From Pseudomonas cremoricolorata (GTDB lineage: Bacteria; Pseudomonadota; Gammaproteobacteria; Pseudomonadales; Pseudomonadaceae), in NCBI RefSeq assembly GCF_000759535.1, contig NZ_CP009455.1, forward strand, positions 2,728,001 to 2,792,000: a stretch of DNA of 64,000 bases, written 5' to 3'. Below the pieces are notes generated by a model. That model was given only the letters and a program-made list of their open reading frames with translations, was not told where the DNA came from and searched no databases. Positions 41,497 through 53,251 of the stretch are shown piece after piece. The translations under genes were made by a program, and so were the position numbers. The first letter of the stretch is position 1. The number at the start of each line of letters is the position of its first letter.

Positions 41497-42681
41497 ATGT
41501 CCGATCGTTCTCCCTTGCCCGCAGCGGTGTACCTGCTGGGGTTGACCATCTTTTCCCTGGTGACTGCCGAATTCATGGTTGCCGGCATGATGCCGGCCTT
41601 GGCCGAAGACTTTTCCGTGAGCCTGGCCCAAGTCGGTAACCTGATCGCCTTCTATGCCCTGGGTATGGCCCTCGGCGCGCCGCCGGTGACAGTGCTGGTG
41701 GTGGCCCGTGGGATTGGCAACAAGCGTGCGTTGCTCGGCCTGCTGGTGGTGTACGTGCTGTCCGCCGCCTTGGGCGCTGCGGCGCCGAGCTATACGGTGC
41801 TGCTGCTGGCGCGGGTGCTGATGGGTGTGTCCAGTGCTGCCTGTATCGGCCTGTGCATGACACTCTGCGCCAGCCTGGTGGCGCCGGCGGCACGCGGCCG
41901 GGCGGTGGCTGTGGTACTGGCTGGGCTGATGCTCTCGCCGGTCATCGGGGTGCCGTTGACCAACATCGTCGAGCATCACTTCGGCTGGCGCGCCAGCGCC
42001 TGGCTGATCGTGGCGCTGTCGCTGCTGTGCGCAGTGCTGGTGGCGACCTGTCTCAAGCCCAGTGCCGGCGACCGGCAGACCCCGCTCAGGCAGCAGTGGC
42101 TGTCACTCGGCAATCCGGCACTGTGGGGTGCGTACCTCACCAGCGGGCTGATCATCGGCGCCACCTTCGCCGGCTTCAGCTACATCACCCCGATTCTGCT
42201 CGATGCGGTAGGCGTGCTGCCGAGCCAGGTAGCGCCGCTGCTGGCGCTGTATGGCGTGGCCAACGTGCTCGGCAATCTGCTGGTGGGGCGCATCGCCGAC
42301 AGCCATACCTACAGCGCGCTGGGCTGGGGCCTGGTGCTGCTGATGCTGGCGATGGCCGGATTTGCCATGGCCGGGCAGGTGGTGTGGTTGAACCTGGGGT
42401 GTTTCATCGCCATCGGCCTGACCGGCGTTGCGCTCAACCCGGCCATGGTCGCGCGGGTAATGAAGGCCGCCGAGCCTGGTGCGCTGGTCAATGCGTTGCA
42501 TACCTCGGTGATCACCGCGGGGCTGGCGCTCGGCAGCTGGGCAGGCGGTGCCGCCATCGACGCGGGTTATGGCTTGCGTGCCCCGTTGTGGGTGGGCGCG
42601 GTGCTGGCCCTGTGCGGTGTGCTCAGCCTGCTGCGTCCCTGGCTGGGTGCTCGTACGGCCACCCCTTGCAACGCTGTGTGA
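41497..42681 (+). CDS. MFS transporter (drug-efflux-like, DHA1)
   Basis: This 394-residue protein has about twelve transmembrane helices, starting YLLGLTIFSLVTAEFMVAGMMPALAEDF, typical of the AraJ/Cmx-like DHA1 family of proton-coupled efflux pumps. It is divergent from the LysR gene and is a candidate target of that regulator. It is distantly related to the MFS gene at 39.1 kb (shared TAEFMVAG/TTEFLIVG signature), but it is not a recent copy. Confidence 0.82.
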   Translation: MSDRSPLPAAVYLLGLTIFSLVTAEFMVAGMMPALAEDFSVSLAQVGNLIAFYALGMALGAPPVTVLVVARGIGNKRALLGLLVVYVLSAALGAAAPSYTVLLLARVLMGVSSAACIGLCMTLCASLVAPAARGRAVAVVLAGLMLSPVIGVPLTNIVEHHFGWRASAWLIVALSLLCAVLVATCLKPSAGDRQTPLRQQWLSLGNPALWGAYLTSGLIIGATFAGFSYITPILLDAVGVLPSQVAPLLALYGVANVLGNLLVGRIADSHTYSALGWGLVLLMLAMAGFAMAGQVVWLNLGCFIAIGLTGVALNPAMVARVMKAAEPGALVNALHTSVITAGLALGSWAGGAAIDAGYGLRAPLWVGAVLALCGVLSLLRPWLGARTATPCNAV

Positions 42682-42831
42682 TGGGAGGGGCCTCGGCTTG
42701 GCCCGGAAAGAACCGGTAACATTTCCGCAGACGGGCAGTCGGTGTATGGTGCTTCTCGCGCGCCGAACTGCTGCCAGGCTGCCGACCTTGGCGGGCGCGC
42801 ACGCCATTCCGATAACAACAGGATCATTTTC

Positions 42832-43836
42832 ATGGCTCGCTCGCGTTTCCTGCCCGACAACTTCACCCTGACCTTGGTCGCCGTGGTCCTGACCGCCACA
42901 CTGCTGCCGGCCCGCGATCAGGTCGCGGTGCTGTTCGAGTGGATCACCAACATCGCCATTGGCCTGCTGTTCTTCCTGCACGGCGCCAAGCTCTCGCGTG
43001 AGGCGATTCTTGCCGGTGCCGGGCACTGGCGTCTGCACCTGCTGGTGTTCGTCTGCACCTTCGTGCTGTTCCCGCTGCTGGGCCTGGCGCTCAAGCCGCT
43101 GTTGCTGCCGCTGGTAGGCAAGGACCTGTACCTGGGCTTCCTCTACCTGTGTGCGCTGCCGGCCACCGTGCAGTCGGCGATTGCCTTCACTTCGCTTGCC
43201 CGCGGCAACATCCCGGCGGCGATCTGCAGCGCGGCAGCATCGAGCCTGCTGGGCATTTTCATCACCCCGCTGCTGGTGGCTCTGCTGCTCAACGTGCATG
43301 GCGACAGCGGCTCCACGGTCGAGGCGATCCGCAAGATCAGCCTGCAACTGCTGGTGCCGTTCATCGCCGGGCAGATCGCCCGACGCTGGATCGGCGAGTG
43401 GGTGGGGCGCAACCGCAACTGGCTGAAGGTGGTCGACCAGGGCTCGATCCTGCTGGTGGTGTACTCGGCGTTCAGCGCCGCAGTGATCGGCGGTCTGTGG
43501 CAACAGGTGCCGCCGGCAATGCTCGGCTGGCTGGTGCTGGGCTGCTGCGTGCTGCTGGCCCTGGCCCTGGGCATCACTGCGCTGCTGGGCCGTTGGCTCG
43601 GTTTCAATCAGGCCGACCGCATCACCATCCTGTTCTGCGGCTCGAAGAAGAGCCTGGCCACCGGCGTGCCGATGGCCCAGGTGCTGTTCGCCGGCAGCAC
43701 CATCGGTTTGCTGATCTTGCCGCTGATGCTGTTCCACCAGATCCAGCTGATGGTCTGCGCCGCCCTGGCGCAGCGCTACGCACGGCGCCCGGAAGACCTC
43801 GACGACGCGCAAGCTACCGTCAAGGGCGCCCGCTAG
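42832..43836 (+). CDS. Bile acid:sodium symporter-like (BASS/SBF) transporter
   Basis: This 334-residue integral membrane protein has about nine to ten helices. Characteristic stretches are ITNIAIGLLFFLHGAKLSRE near the N-terminus and FCGSKKSLATGVPMAQVLF in the C-terminal half, as in the SBF-like (YfeH) branch. The substrate is unknown; related proteins carry organic anions or pantoate. ATG 42832 is preceded by AGGA. Its stop overlaps the convergent GNAT gene by four bases. Confidence 0.83.
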   Translation: MARSRFLPDNFTLTLVAVVLTATLLPARDQVAVLFEWITNIAIGLLFFLHGAKLSREAILAGAGHWRLHLLVFVCTFVLFPLLGLALKPLLLPLVGKDLYLGFLYLCALPATVQSAIAFTSLARGNIPAAICSAAASSLLGIFITPLLVALLLNVHGDSGSTVEAIRKISLQLLVPFIAGQIARRWIGEWVGRNRNWLKVVDQGSILLVVYSAFSAAVIGGLWQQVPPAMLGWLVLGCCVLLALALGITALLGRWLGFNQADRITILFCGSKKSLATGVPMAQVLFAGSTIGLLILPLMLFHQIQLMVCAALAQRYARRPEDLDDAQATVKGAR

Positions 43837-44552
43837 GAATCAGCGCACCCGGCCCTGAAACTGCTCAGGGCCTTGCGCTGGCGGCCCTGCGCATCGAAGT
43901 TGTCGGGGGCCAGCCAGGCCTGCAGCGCGGCGCGCACGGCTGGCCACTGGCTGTCGATGATCGAATACCAGGCAGTGTCGCGGCTGCGCCCCTTGTACAC
44001 CACGGCCTGGCGGAAGGTGCCTTCGTAGACGAAACCCAGCCGTTGGGCAGCGCGCCGCGACGGTGCGTTGAGGTCGTCGCATTTCCATTCGTAACGGCGA
44101 TAGCCCAGTTCATCGAAGGCGTAGGCCATCAACAGGTACTGCGCTTCGGTGGACAGCGGCGACTGCTTGAGCGCCGGGGAGAACGTCACGCTGCCGACTT
44201 CGATCACCCCATGGGCCGGCTCGATGCGCATCAGCGCCAGGGTGCCGAGCGCCTTGCCGCTGGCCTGGTCGATGACCGCGTAGTGCAGCGGGTCGCTGCT
44301 CTGGGCTGCACTTCGTACGTAGGCGCGGTACTGCTCGAAGTCGTCGAACGGGCCGACGAACAGGTAGGTCCAGTCACGGCCGTCGCTGGCCGTGGCATAG
44401 GCTTCGTACAGATCGCTGGCGTGGGTCTCGGCGTCCAGCGGCTGCAGGCGGCAATAGTGGCCGTGCAAGGTGACCGAGCCAGGTCGCGGGCGCGGCGTCC
44501 ATTCAGGCAGCTCTGGGCCGATCGGTTGCGCGTAGTCGTTGGTGCGGTTCAT
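43833..44552 (-). CDS. GNAT-family N-acetyltransferase
   Basis: This 239-residue protein is of the RimJ/RimL-type branch. It has YAVIDQASGKALGTLALMRI, the GVIEVGSVTFSP strand, and the acetyl-CoA-binding and helical region TEAQYLLMAYAFDELGYRRYEWKCDDLN, followed by RLGFVYEGTFRQAVVYKGRSRDT. Such enzymes acetylate N-termini or small amines; the substrate is unknown. ATG 44552 is chosen because conserved sequence begins there; the longer frame to 44921 runs into the next promoter region. Confidence 0.88.
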   Translation of the reverse strand: MNRTNDYAQPIGPELPEWTPRPRPGSVTLHGHYCRLQPLDAETHASDLYEAYATASDGRDWTYLFVGPFDDFEQYRAYVRSAAQSSDPLHYAVIDQASGKALGTLALMRIEPAHGVIEVGSVTFSPALKQSPLSTEAQYLLMAYAFDELGYRRYEWKCDDLNAPSRRAAQRLGFVYEGTFRQAVVYKGRSRDTAWYSIIDSQWPAVRAALQAWLAPDNFDAQGRQRKALSSFRAGCADS

Positions 44553-44768
44553 CGTCGCAGGTCCTGGTGCAAGTACAAGCCTTGACTCTAAGCGCGTCAA
44601 CGGTATGAGCCAAGAGCCATTGCGGGTGTGTCGCGAGGTGCCAATCGGCCGGCGCAGGGTGGCGTGGCAGAGACCTTGTGCGCGGATGTCGTTGTCTTGC
44701 CAGATAGAATGAATCTTTCCCGGCGCACAGCGCTCCCATAGCCAGTTAGAACGATTAGGGAGGCCGCA

Positions 44769-45077
44769 ATGGCAGGACAGCAGTTGTATGTGATCGAGTA
44801 CGCCCTGCATGGCGCGCCGCGTACGTTCATCATCCGTCTGGAGCGTATGGACAACGCCGAAGCCTGGCATTGGGCCAGTTGCGATGCTGGAGTGGGAATC
44901 ATCCCTCGCTTCGGTCAGCACAAGATAAAAAAGGTCAGCCGGCCCATGGCCGAGCGCTATGGCATCACCGAGGTACGTTGGCGGATTGCCGGGCAGGGTC
45001 CGGAGTTCGTCGCCCCGCCCATCGACATGAAGCGCATGGGTGGCGATGCCGGCAAGGTCTGCGCCGAAGGCTCCTGA
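44769..45077 (+). CDS. Small conserved hypothetical protein (DUF6555-like)
   Basis: This 102-residue cytoplasmic protein, basic in the middle, starts MAGQQLYVIEYALHGAPRTFIIR and contains WHWASCDAGVGIIPRFG. There is no signal or membrane segment. It resembles a Pseudomonas-specific family of unknown function; the DUF name is from memory and uncertain. GGGAGG lies 7 bases before the ATG, and a good terminator follows. Confidence 0.7.
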   Translation: MAGQQLYVIEYALHGAPRTFIIRLERMDNAEAWHWASCDAGVGIIPRFGQHKIKKVSRPMAERYGITEVRWRIAGQGPEFVAPPIDMKRMGGDAGKVCAEGS

Positions 45078-45093
45078 GCCAGAGCGCGATCGA

Positions 45094-45130
45094 CCCGCTG
45101 CCGCCTTCGAGGGATGGCAGCGGGTTTTTT
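45094..45130 (+). terminator. Terminator behind the small hypothetical gene
   Basis: CCCGCTGCC (45094-45102) pairs with GGCAGCGGG (45116-45124), followed by TTTTTT. Confidence 0.88.
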
Positions 45131-45206
45131 CATGTCTGGGTCACAGGTTCAGGCTCAGACTCAGGCTGACATTGCGCGGCTCGCCCGGCACCACCCACGC
45201 GCTGTT

Positions 45207-47231
45207 TTACGAGCGTTCGTAGTAGGTGCGATCGAACAGGTTGTTCAGGTTCAGACCAACGGTCAGCTGCTCGCTGGCCTTGTAGTGGGCCAGCAGGTCG
45301 ACGGTGCTGTAGCGGGGCAGGGTGAAGCGGCTGCCGGCCTGGCCGGAACGCTCGCCCACGTAGTTGAACGCGGCGCCCAGGTCGGAGCCGCGCAGCTGAC
45401 CGTCCTGAAACTCATACACCCCCAGCAAACTGCCACTGTGGCGGGCGATGCCCAGCAGGTCGCTGCCCTTGGGCACAGCGGCATCGCCCTTGGTCACCTC
45501 GGCGTCGATGTAGGCGTAGGCGCCGATGACCCGCACGGTATCGCTGAGCTGGCCGCTGAACTGCATGTCCAGGCCCTGGCTGCGCGCCTTGCCGGCAGCG
45601 ACGGTCTCGCCCAAGGCGTCGGTGGTGATGACGTTTTCCTTGTCGATATGGAACAGCGCAACGGTCGCACCCAGGCGGCTGTCGAGCAGGTCGAGCTTGA
45701 CCCCACTTTCATAGCCCAGGCCTTTTTCCGGCTTGTACACCTGGCCCTGGCTGCCAAGGCTGTTGGGCTTGAACGAGGTCGAGGCGTTGGCGAATACCCC
45801 GACCTGCGGGGTCAGTTGATACAGCAGGCCTAAGCGCGGGGTGGCAACGTCTTTTTCCTGGCGGTTACTGACGCCGCTGCTGCGGTTCAGCGCGGTTTGT
45901 TCGATGCGCTCCAGGCGCACCCCGAGCAGGCCGCGCAGGCGGTCGCTGAAGGCGACCTGGTCTTGCAGGTTGAGGGCGACGCTTTCGGTGTGCTCATGGA
46001 AATCATTGGCGCGGGTCAGTGCCGGCTTGGCCTGGCCGTAAACCGGGTTGAACACGTCCAGACCGTAGTCCAGCAACGCCGCGCTTTGTGGGTACTTCTG
46101 GCTGTTGCGGTAGTTTTCGTACTCAAGCCCGGCCAGGGTCTGGTGCTGCCAGCCGGCCAGTTCGAAGTGGCCATGCAGCTCGGCCTGGGTGATCAGGTCG
46201 TTCCATTCGAAATCACGCTGGCGATAGAAACGGGTGATGGTGTTGCCGACCAGTGCCTGCGGCTCGGAGCTGTCGCCCTTGAGCGTGCCCTGGGTGTAGT
46301 GGTTGGCCAGGCGCAGCATCCAGTCATCGTTGAGGTAGTGTTCCAGCGCCAGGTCGAGGGTCTGGTTGTCGTTGCGCACCTTGCCGTCGTTGGGTTCGCC
46401 GATGAAGGTCGAGCGCTTGACCGCGCCCAGCTCGCCATTGACCGCTGGAATGCCGCGGTCGAACACGGCGTCGGTGCGGGAGAACTCGGTATCGAGCAGC
46501 AGGCGCGTGTCGGGTGACAGCTGCCAGCTCAGCGAGGGGCTGACGATCTGCCGCTGACTGTCGACGTGGTCGCGGAAACTGCCGTTGTCTTCCACCGCCA
46601 GGTTGACCCGGCCGAGCAGGGTGCCCTCGGCATCGAGCGGGGCGTTGGCGTCGAGGCTGCTGCGGTAGCGGTCCCAACTGCCGGCGCTGAGGTTCAGGGT
46701 GCTGAAGGTTTCGGCCTGCGGCCGCTTGCTGACGATATTCACCAGGCCACCCGGGTCGCCGCGCCCGTACAAGCTGGCTGCCGGCCCCTTGAGCACTTCG
46801 ATGCGCTCGATGCTGGAGGCGTCCGGGGCGCTGTAGCTGCCGCGGTTGATGGCAAAGCCGTTCTTGTACAGCTCGCCTGTGGTGAAGCCGCGCACGCTGT
46901 AGTTGAGGAAGGTCAGGCCGCCGAAATTGTTCTGCCGCGCCACGCCCCCGGCAAAATCCAGGGCACGGTCGATGCGCGTGCTGTTGAGGTCTTTGAGCAC
47001 TTGCGCTGGCACCACCTCGATGCTCTGCGGCGTGTCGCGGATATCGCTGTCGGTGCGGGTGGCGGTGGCCGAGCGGGTAGCGCGATAGCCCTGGACCGGC
47101 CCATCGGCACGCTCCTCGGCATAGCTGTCGGTGACAGCGGTGGCGTCCAGGGTCAGGGGCTGTGCCGCGCACAGCGGTTGGCCGAACAGGCCGAGGGTGA
47201 GCCCGGCGAGTAGGGGAGCGCGAGAGTTCAA
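45207..47231 (-). CDS. TonB-dependent receptor, truncated by an in-frame stop
   Basis: 674 residues are readable: signal peptide (NSRAPLLAGLTLGLFG...), plug (SDIRDTPQSIEVVPAQVL, EVLKGPAASLYGRGDPGGLVN) and barrel. The barrel ends abruptly at NLFDRTYYERS. In the same frame, beyond TAA 45207-45209, it continues as NSAWVVPGEPRNVSLSLSLNL to TGA 45141-45143, the usual last strand of this family. The original gene was thus 45141-47231 and lost its terminal strand through one nonsense codon. The start is TTG 47231 with GGAG upstream; ATG 47267 lies inside the putative Zur box. It is probably a non-functional or impaired importer. Confidence 0.8.
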   Translation of the reverse strand: MNSRAPLLAGLTLGLFGQPLCAAQPLTLDATAVTDSYAEERADGPVQGYRATRSATATRTDSDIRDTPQSIEVVPAQVLKDLNSTRIDRALDFAGGVARQNNFGGLTFLNYSVRGFTTGELYKNGFAINRGSYSAPDASSIERIEVLKGPAASLYGRGDPGGLVNIVSKRPQAETFSTLNLSAGSWDRYRSSLDANAPLDAEGTLLGRVNLAVEDNGSFRDHVDSQRQIVSPSLSWQLSPDTRLLLDTEFSRTDAVFDRGIPAVNGELGAVKRSTFIGEPNDGKVRNDNQTLDLALEHYLNDDWMLRLANHYTQGTLKGDSSEPQALVGNTITRFYRQRDFEWNDLITQAELHGHFELAGWQHQTLAGLEYENYRNSQKYPQSAALLDYGLDVFNPVYGQAKPALTRANDFHEHTESVALNLQDQVAFSDRLRGLLGVRLERIEQTALNRSSGVSNRQEKDVATPRLGLLYQLTPQVGVFANASTSFKPNSLGSQGQVYKPEKGLGYESGVKLDLLDSRLGATVALFHIDKENVITTDALGETVAAGKARSQGLDMQFSGQLSDTVRVIGAYAYIDAEVTKGDAAVPKGSDLLGIARHSGSLLGVYEFQDGQLRGSDLGAAFNYVGERSGQAGSRFTLPRYSTVDLLAHYKASEQLTVGLNLNNLFDRTYYERS

Positions 47232-47250
47232 GGTGGGTTCTCCGTTATTG

Positions 47251-47269
47251 ATGCTATAACATAACATTT
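47251..47269. promoter_or_regulatory. Zur-like operator upstream of the truncated receptor
   Basis: On the minus strand AAATGTTAT-GT-TATAGCAT, an imperfect palindrome close to the Zur consensus AAATGTTATANTATAACATTT (about 17 of 20 positions). It lies 20 bases upstream of the chosen start codon. It suggests zinc-dependent repression of the receptor. Confidence 0.55.
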
Positions 47270-47333
47270 AGCTCCGTTCGCTTGCACGAGCGATGTGCAG
47301 TGGATAAGGCCGTCATGTCGGCGCCTGCCTCGA

Positions 47334-47361
47334 CCGTGCCTCAGTGTTACCCAAGGCACGG
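47334..47361 (-). terminator. Hairpin downstream of lpdV
   Basis: CCGTGCCT (47334-47341) pairs with AGGCACGG (47354-47361) around a 12-base loop. It lies 17 bases beyond the lpdV stop. There is no strong T-run on the minus strand, so termination is uncertain. Confidence 0.4.
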
Positions 47362-47377
47362 CCGAGCAGGCCGTCGG

Positions 47378-48757
47378 TCACAGGTGCAAGGCATGCCCCA
47401 AGGCGCGCAGGGCCGCTTCCTGCACCGCCTCGCCAAGCGTGGGATGGGCATGGATGGTGCCCGCGATGTCTTCCAGGCAGGCGCCCATCTCCAGCGACTG
47501 GGCAAAGGCGGTGGACAGCTCCGAGACCGCCACGCCCACCGCCTGCCAGCCAACCACCAGGTGGTTGTCGCGCCGCGCCACCACGCGCACGAAACCGCTG
47601 CGGCTCTCCAGCGTCATGGCCCGGCCGTTGGCGGCGAAGGGGAACTGCGCCACCAGGCAATCGAGCCCCTGCGCGGCGGCCTGTTCCGGGGTAAGCCCCG
47701 CCACCACCAGTTCCGGGTCGGTGAAGCACACTGCAGCGATCGCCGCCGGCTGGAAGCGCCGCGCCTTGCCGGCGATCACCTCGGCGACCAATTCCCCTTG
47801 GGCCATGGCCCGGTGCGCCAGCATCGGCTCACCGGTGACATCACCAATCGCCCAGACATTGCGCATGCTGGTCTGGCAGCGTTCGTCCACCGCCACCGCC
47901 GCGCCGTTCATGCGCAGTTGCAGCGACTCGAGGTTAAAGCCGTGGGTACGTGGCCTGCGGCCGACCGCCACCAGCACCCGGTCGCCCGACAGTTGCACAT
48001 GCCCGCCTGCGCCAGTGCGCAGACGCAGGGCGCCGTCCTCGTAGCCTTCGACGCTATGCCCCAGGTGCAGGCCGATGCCCAGGGTCTTCAAGGTGTCGGC
48101 CACTGGTGCGGTCAGCTCGGCGTCGTAGCTGGGCAAGATGCGCTCGCGGGCTTCGACCACGCTGACCTGCACGCCCAGCTTGCGGTAGGCGATGCCCAGC
48201 TCCAAGCCGATATAACCGGCGCCGACCACCAGCAGGTGCTGCGGCAGCGAGGTCGGCGCCAATGCTTCGGTGGAGGAAATCACCGCGCCGCCCAGTGGCA
48301 GCATGGGCAGCTCGACGTTGCTCGAACCGCTGGCCAGCAGCAGGTGCTCGCAGTGGATACGCTGCTCGCCGACGGCGGCGGTCTTGCCATCGATGATCTG
48401 CGCCCAGCCGTGAATCACCTGCACCTTGTGCTTCTTGAGCAGCGCGGCGACACCTCCGGTCAGGCGCTCGACGATGCCATCTTTCCAGGCCACGCTGCGC
48501 GCAAGGTCGAGGGTCGGCGCGCTGTGGCCGATGCCCAGTTCGCCGTGCTCAGCTTGGCGCTGGGCCTGGTGGAAATGCTCGGCGACGTGAATCAGCGCCT
48601 TGGACGGAATGCAGCCGACGTTCAGGCAGGTGCCGCCCAGCGCCTGACCTTCGACGAGTACCGTGGGAATGCCCAGTTGCCCGGCACGGATGGCGGCGAC
48701 GTAGCCGCCTGGGCCGCCGCCGATGATCAGCAGGGTGGTCTTGAGGATTTCAGCCAT
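47378..48757 (-). CDS. lpdV: Dihydrolipoyl dehydrogenase of the branched-chain complex (E3, LPD-Val)
   Basis: This 459-residue flavoprotein reoxidises the E2 lipoyl groups with NAD+. Seen are the FAD motif [18 protein letters not shown], the redox-active disulfide [15 protein letters not shown], the NAD-binding [12 protein letters not shown] and the C-terminal His-Glu pair [14 protein letters not shown] chose ATG 48757 (GGAG 5 bases upstream, giving the 459 residues of the P. putida enzyme) over GTG 48763, which overlaps the bkdB stop. It is the last gene of the bkd operon. Confidence 0.94.
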   Translation of the reverse strand: MAEILKTTLLIIGGGPGGYVAAIRAGQLGIPTVLVEGQALGGTCLNVGCIPSKALIHVAEHFHQAQRQAEHGELGIGHSAPTLDLARSVAWKDGIVERLTGGVAALLKKHKVQVIHGWAQIIDGKTAAVGEQRIHCEHLLLASGSSNVELPMLPLGGAVISSTEALAPTSLPQHLLVVGAGYIGLELGIAYRKLGVQVSVVEARERILPSYDAELTAPVADTLKTLGIGLHLGHSVEGYEDGALRLRTGAGGHVQLSGDRVLVAVGRRPRTHGFNLESLQLRMNGAAVAVDERCQTSMRNVWAIGDVTGEPMLAHRAMAQGELVAEVIAGKARRFQPAAIAAVCFTDPELVVAGLTPEQAAAQGLDCLVAQFPFAANGRAMTLESRSGFVRVVARRDNHLVVGWQAVGVAVSELSTAFAQSLEMGACLEDIAGTIHAHPTLGEAVQEAALRALGHALHL

Positions 48758-48759
48758 GC

Positions 48760-50043
48760 TCACTCCACGAACAGACAGGCAGGTTGTTCCAGCAGGCGGC
48801 GCACCGCCTGAATGAACGAGGCAGCGTCCATGCCATCGACCACGCGGTGATCGAACGAACTGGACAGGTTCATCATGGTGCGCACGACGATCTGGCCGTT
48901 GACCACCACCGGTCGCTCGACCATGCGGTTGACGCCGATGATCGCCACCTCCGGGGTGTTGACCACCGGGGTGCTGGCGATGCCGCCCAGGGCTCCGAGG
49001 CTGGTCAGGGTGATGGTCGAGCCCGACAGTTCTTCACGGCTGGCCTTGTTGCTGCGCGCCGCCTGGGCCAGTCGGCTGATTTCCCTTGCGTTGTCCCACA
49101 GCCCGGCTGCTTCGGCGTGGCGCAGCACCGGCACCATCAGGCCGTTGTCGCCCTGGGTGGCGATGCCGACATGCACCGCGCCGTGACGGGTGATGACTTG
49201 CGCCTGGTCATCGTAGGTGGCGTTGATCTGCGGAAAATCACGCAGCGCCACCACCAGCGCGCGCACCAGCAGCGGCAGCAAGGTGAGCTTGCCGCGCTGC
49301 TGGCCGTACAGCTGGTTGAGCTGCTGGCGCAGGGCCTCGAGCTGGCTGACATCGACTTCTTCGACGTAGCTGAAATGCGCGACCCGGCGCTTGGCGTCCT
49401 GCATGCGCTCGGCGATCTTGCGGCGCAGGCCGATCACTGCGATCTGTTCGCTGTCGGTGCGCCGTGCCTGTGCGGCGGGGGGCGCAGCGGCGGTTTTCGG
49501 GGCGTGCAGGAAGGCGTCCAGGTCTTCATGCAGAATCCGCCCGGCTGGACCGCTGCCGTGCACATAACGCAGCTCGACGCCGGCCTCCAGCGCGCGCTTG
49601 CGCACCGCCGGTGACGCCAGCGGTTTCTCGCCTGGCTGGCGCGCAGTGGCGGGCGCTTGCTGTTGCCGCGCGGTGGGGGTGGACGCACTGGCTGTAAGCG
49701 CTACAGGCGCGGCCGGCTCAACGGCAGTCGGGGCGCTGGCCGGTGGCGGCGCGGCAGTGGCGTGCGCGACCGGTGCCGGTGTGTCGACATGGTTGCCGCT
49801 GCCCTCGACCTCGATGCGAATCAACTCGCTGCCCACGGCCATGACCTCGCCGGGCTGCCCGCCGAGGGCCAGCACCGTGCCGCTGACCGGCGAGGGAATT
49901 TCCACCGTGGCCTTGTCGGTCATGACATCGGCGACCACCTGGTCTTCGCCGACCACATCGCCGACCTTGACGAACCATTCCACCAGTTCGACCTGGGCGA
50001 TGCCTTCACCGATGTCCGGCATCTTGATGACGTGCGTGCCCAT
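48760..50043 (-). CDS. bkdB: Branched-chain keto-acid dehydrogenase E2 (dihydrolipoyl transacylase)
   Basis: This 427-residue protein has an N-terminal lipoyl domain with the lipoylated Lys44 in TDKATVEIP, an Ala/Pro/Thr-rich linker (about 90-145), a peripheral-subunit-binding domain ([32 protein letters not shown]) and the catalytic domain ending [15 protein letters not shown] (His399, Asp403). It forms the core of the complex and transfers acyl groups to CoA. It abuts bkdA2 with no gap. Confidence 0.95.
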   Translation of the reverse strand: MGTHVIKMPDIGEGIAQVELVEWFVKVGDVVGEDQVVADVMTDKATVEIPSPVSGTVLALGGQPGEVMAVGSELIRIEVEGSGNHVDTPAPVAHATAAPPPASAPTAVEPAAPVALTASASTPTARQQQAPATARQPGEKPLASPAVRKRALEAGVELRYVHGSGPAGRILHEDLDAFLHAPKTAAAPPAAQARRTDSEQIAVIGLRRKIAERMQDAKRRVAHFSYVEEVDVSQLEALRQQLNQLYGQQRGKLTLLPLLVRALVVALRDFPQINATYDDQAQVITRHGAVHVGIATQGDNGLMVPVLRHAEAAGLWDNAREISRLAQAARSNKASREELSGSTITLTSLGALGGIASTPVVNTPEVAIIGVNRMVERPVVVNGQIVVRTMMNLSSSFDHRVVDGMDAASFIQAVRRLLEQPACLFVE

Positions 50044-51102
<1,059 letters not shown>

Positions 51103-51103
51103 C

Positions 51104-52528
<1,425 letters not shown>

Positions 52529-52530
52529 TC

Positions 52531-53016
52531 ATGCGCAAACTCGATCGCACCGATATCGGCATTCTCAACAGCCTGCAGGCCAACGCGCGCATCACCAACG
52601 CCGAGCTGGCGCGCTCGGTCAACCTCTCGCCCACGCCCTGTTTCAACCGCGTGCGCGCCATGGAAGAGGCGGGGGTGATTCGCCAGCAGGTGACGCTGCT
52701 GTCGCCCGAAGTGTTGGGGCTGGATGTGAATGTGTTCATCCACGTCAGCCTGGAGAAGCAGGTGGAGCAATCGCTGCACCGCTTCGAGGAAGAGATCGCC
52801 GAGCGCGCCGAGGTCATGGAGTGCTACCTGATGACCGGCGACCCTGATTACCTGCTGCGCGTGCTGCTGCCGAGCATCCAGGCCCTGGAGCGTTTTCTCG
52901 ACTACCTGACGCGCCTGCCGGGGGTGGCCAACATCCGCTCGAGCTTCGCCCTCAAGCAAGTGCGCTACAAGACCGCGCTGCCGCTTCCGGCCAATGGCCT
53001 GAACCTGCGCGAATAG
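52531..53016 (+). CDS. bkdR: Lrp-family activator BkdR
   Basis: This 161-residue protein has an N-terminal Lrp/AsnC helix-turn-helix ([30 protein letters not shown]...) and a C-terminal RAM/ACT-like effector domain ([20 protein letters not shown]). BkdR binds the bkdR-bkdA1 intergenic region and activates the operon in response to branched-chain amino acids. It is divergent from bkdA1, with 194 bases between the starts. Confidence 0.94.
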   Translation: MRKLDRTDIGILNSLQANARITNAELARSVNLSPTPCFNRVRAMEEAGVIRQQVTLLSPEVLGLDVNVFIHVSLEKQVEQSLHRFEEEIAERAEVMECYLMTGDPDYLLRVLLPSIQALERFLDYLTRLPGVANIRSSFALKQVRYKTALPLPANGLNLRE

Positions 53017-53251
53017 GCCTTGGCGATGGGCGGCTGGAGAAGGAACTGTTCGTCGGTCAGTTCATCGAAGGCTTAGCACTGCCAAGGCCCTTGGCAGCAG
53101 CGCCTGGCGACCAATGGCCTGAGCGCGACACAACATCCTCGCCATGCGCCACCTTAGTCTGATGGACTGCGGCGCGAGTGCCGGCCGGTTTATGCTTGCA
53201 CGCTGTTGTCCACCTGCTGTTGTCGACCAAAAGGGAGCCCGCCCGGGACGT

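Noticed and set aside
39142..42681. LysR gene with two MFS genes as a mobile resistance cassette
   Set aside because: No insertion sequence, integrase or repeat flanks the genes, and their base composition equals that of the neighbours. It looks like ordinary chromosomal efflux genes.
42103..43812. Gln/His-rich antisense ORF opposite the MFS and BASS genes
   Set aside because: Its low-complexity composition is the complement of hydrophobic membrane codons. It is a shadow of real genes.
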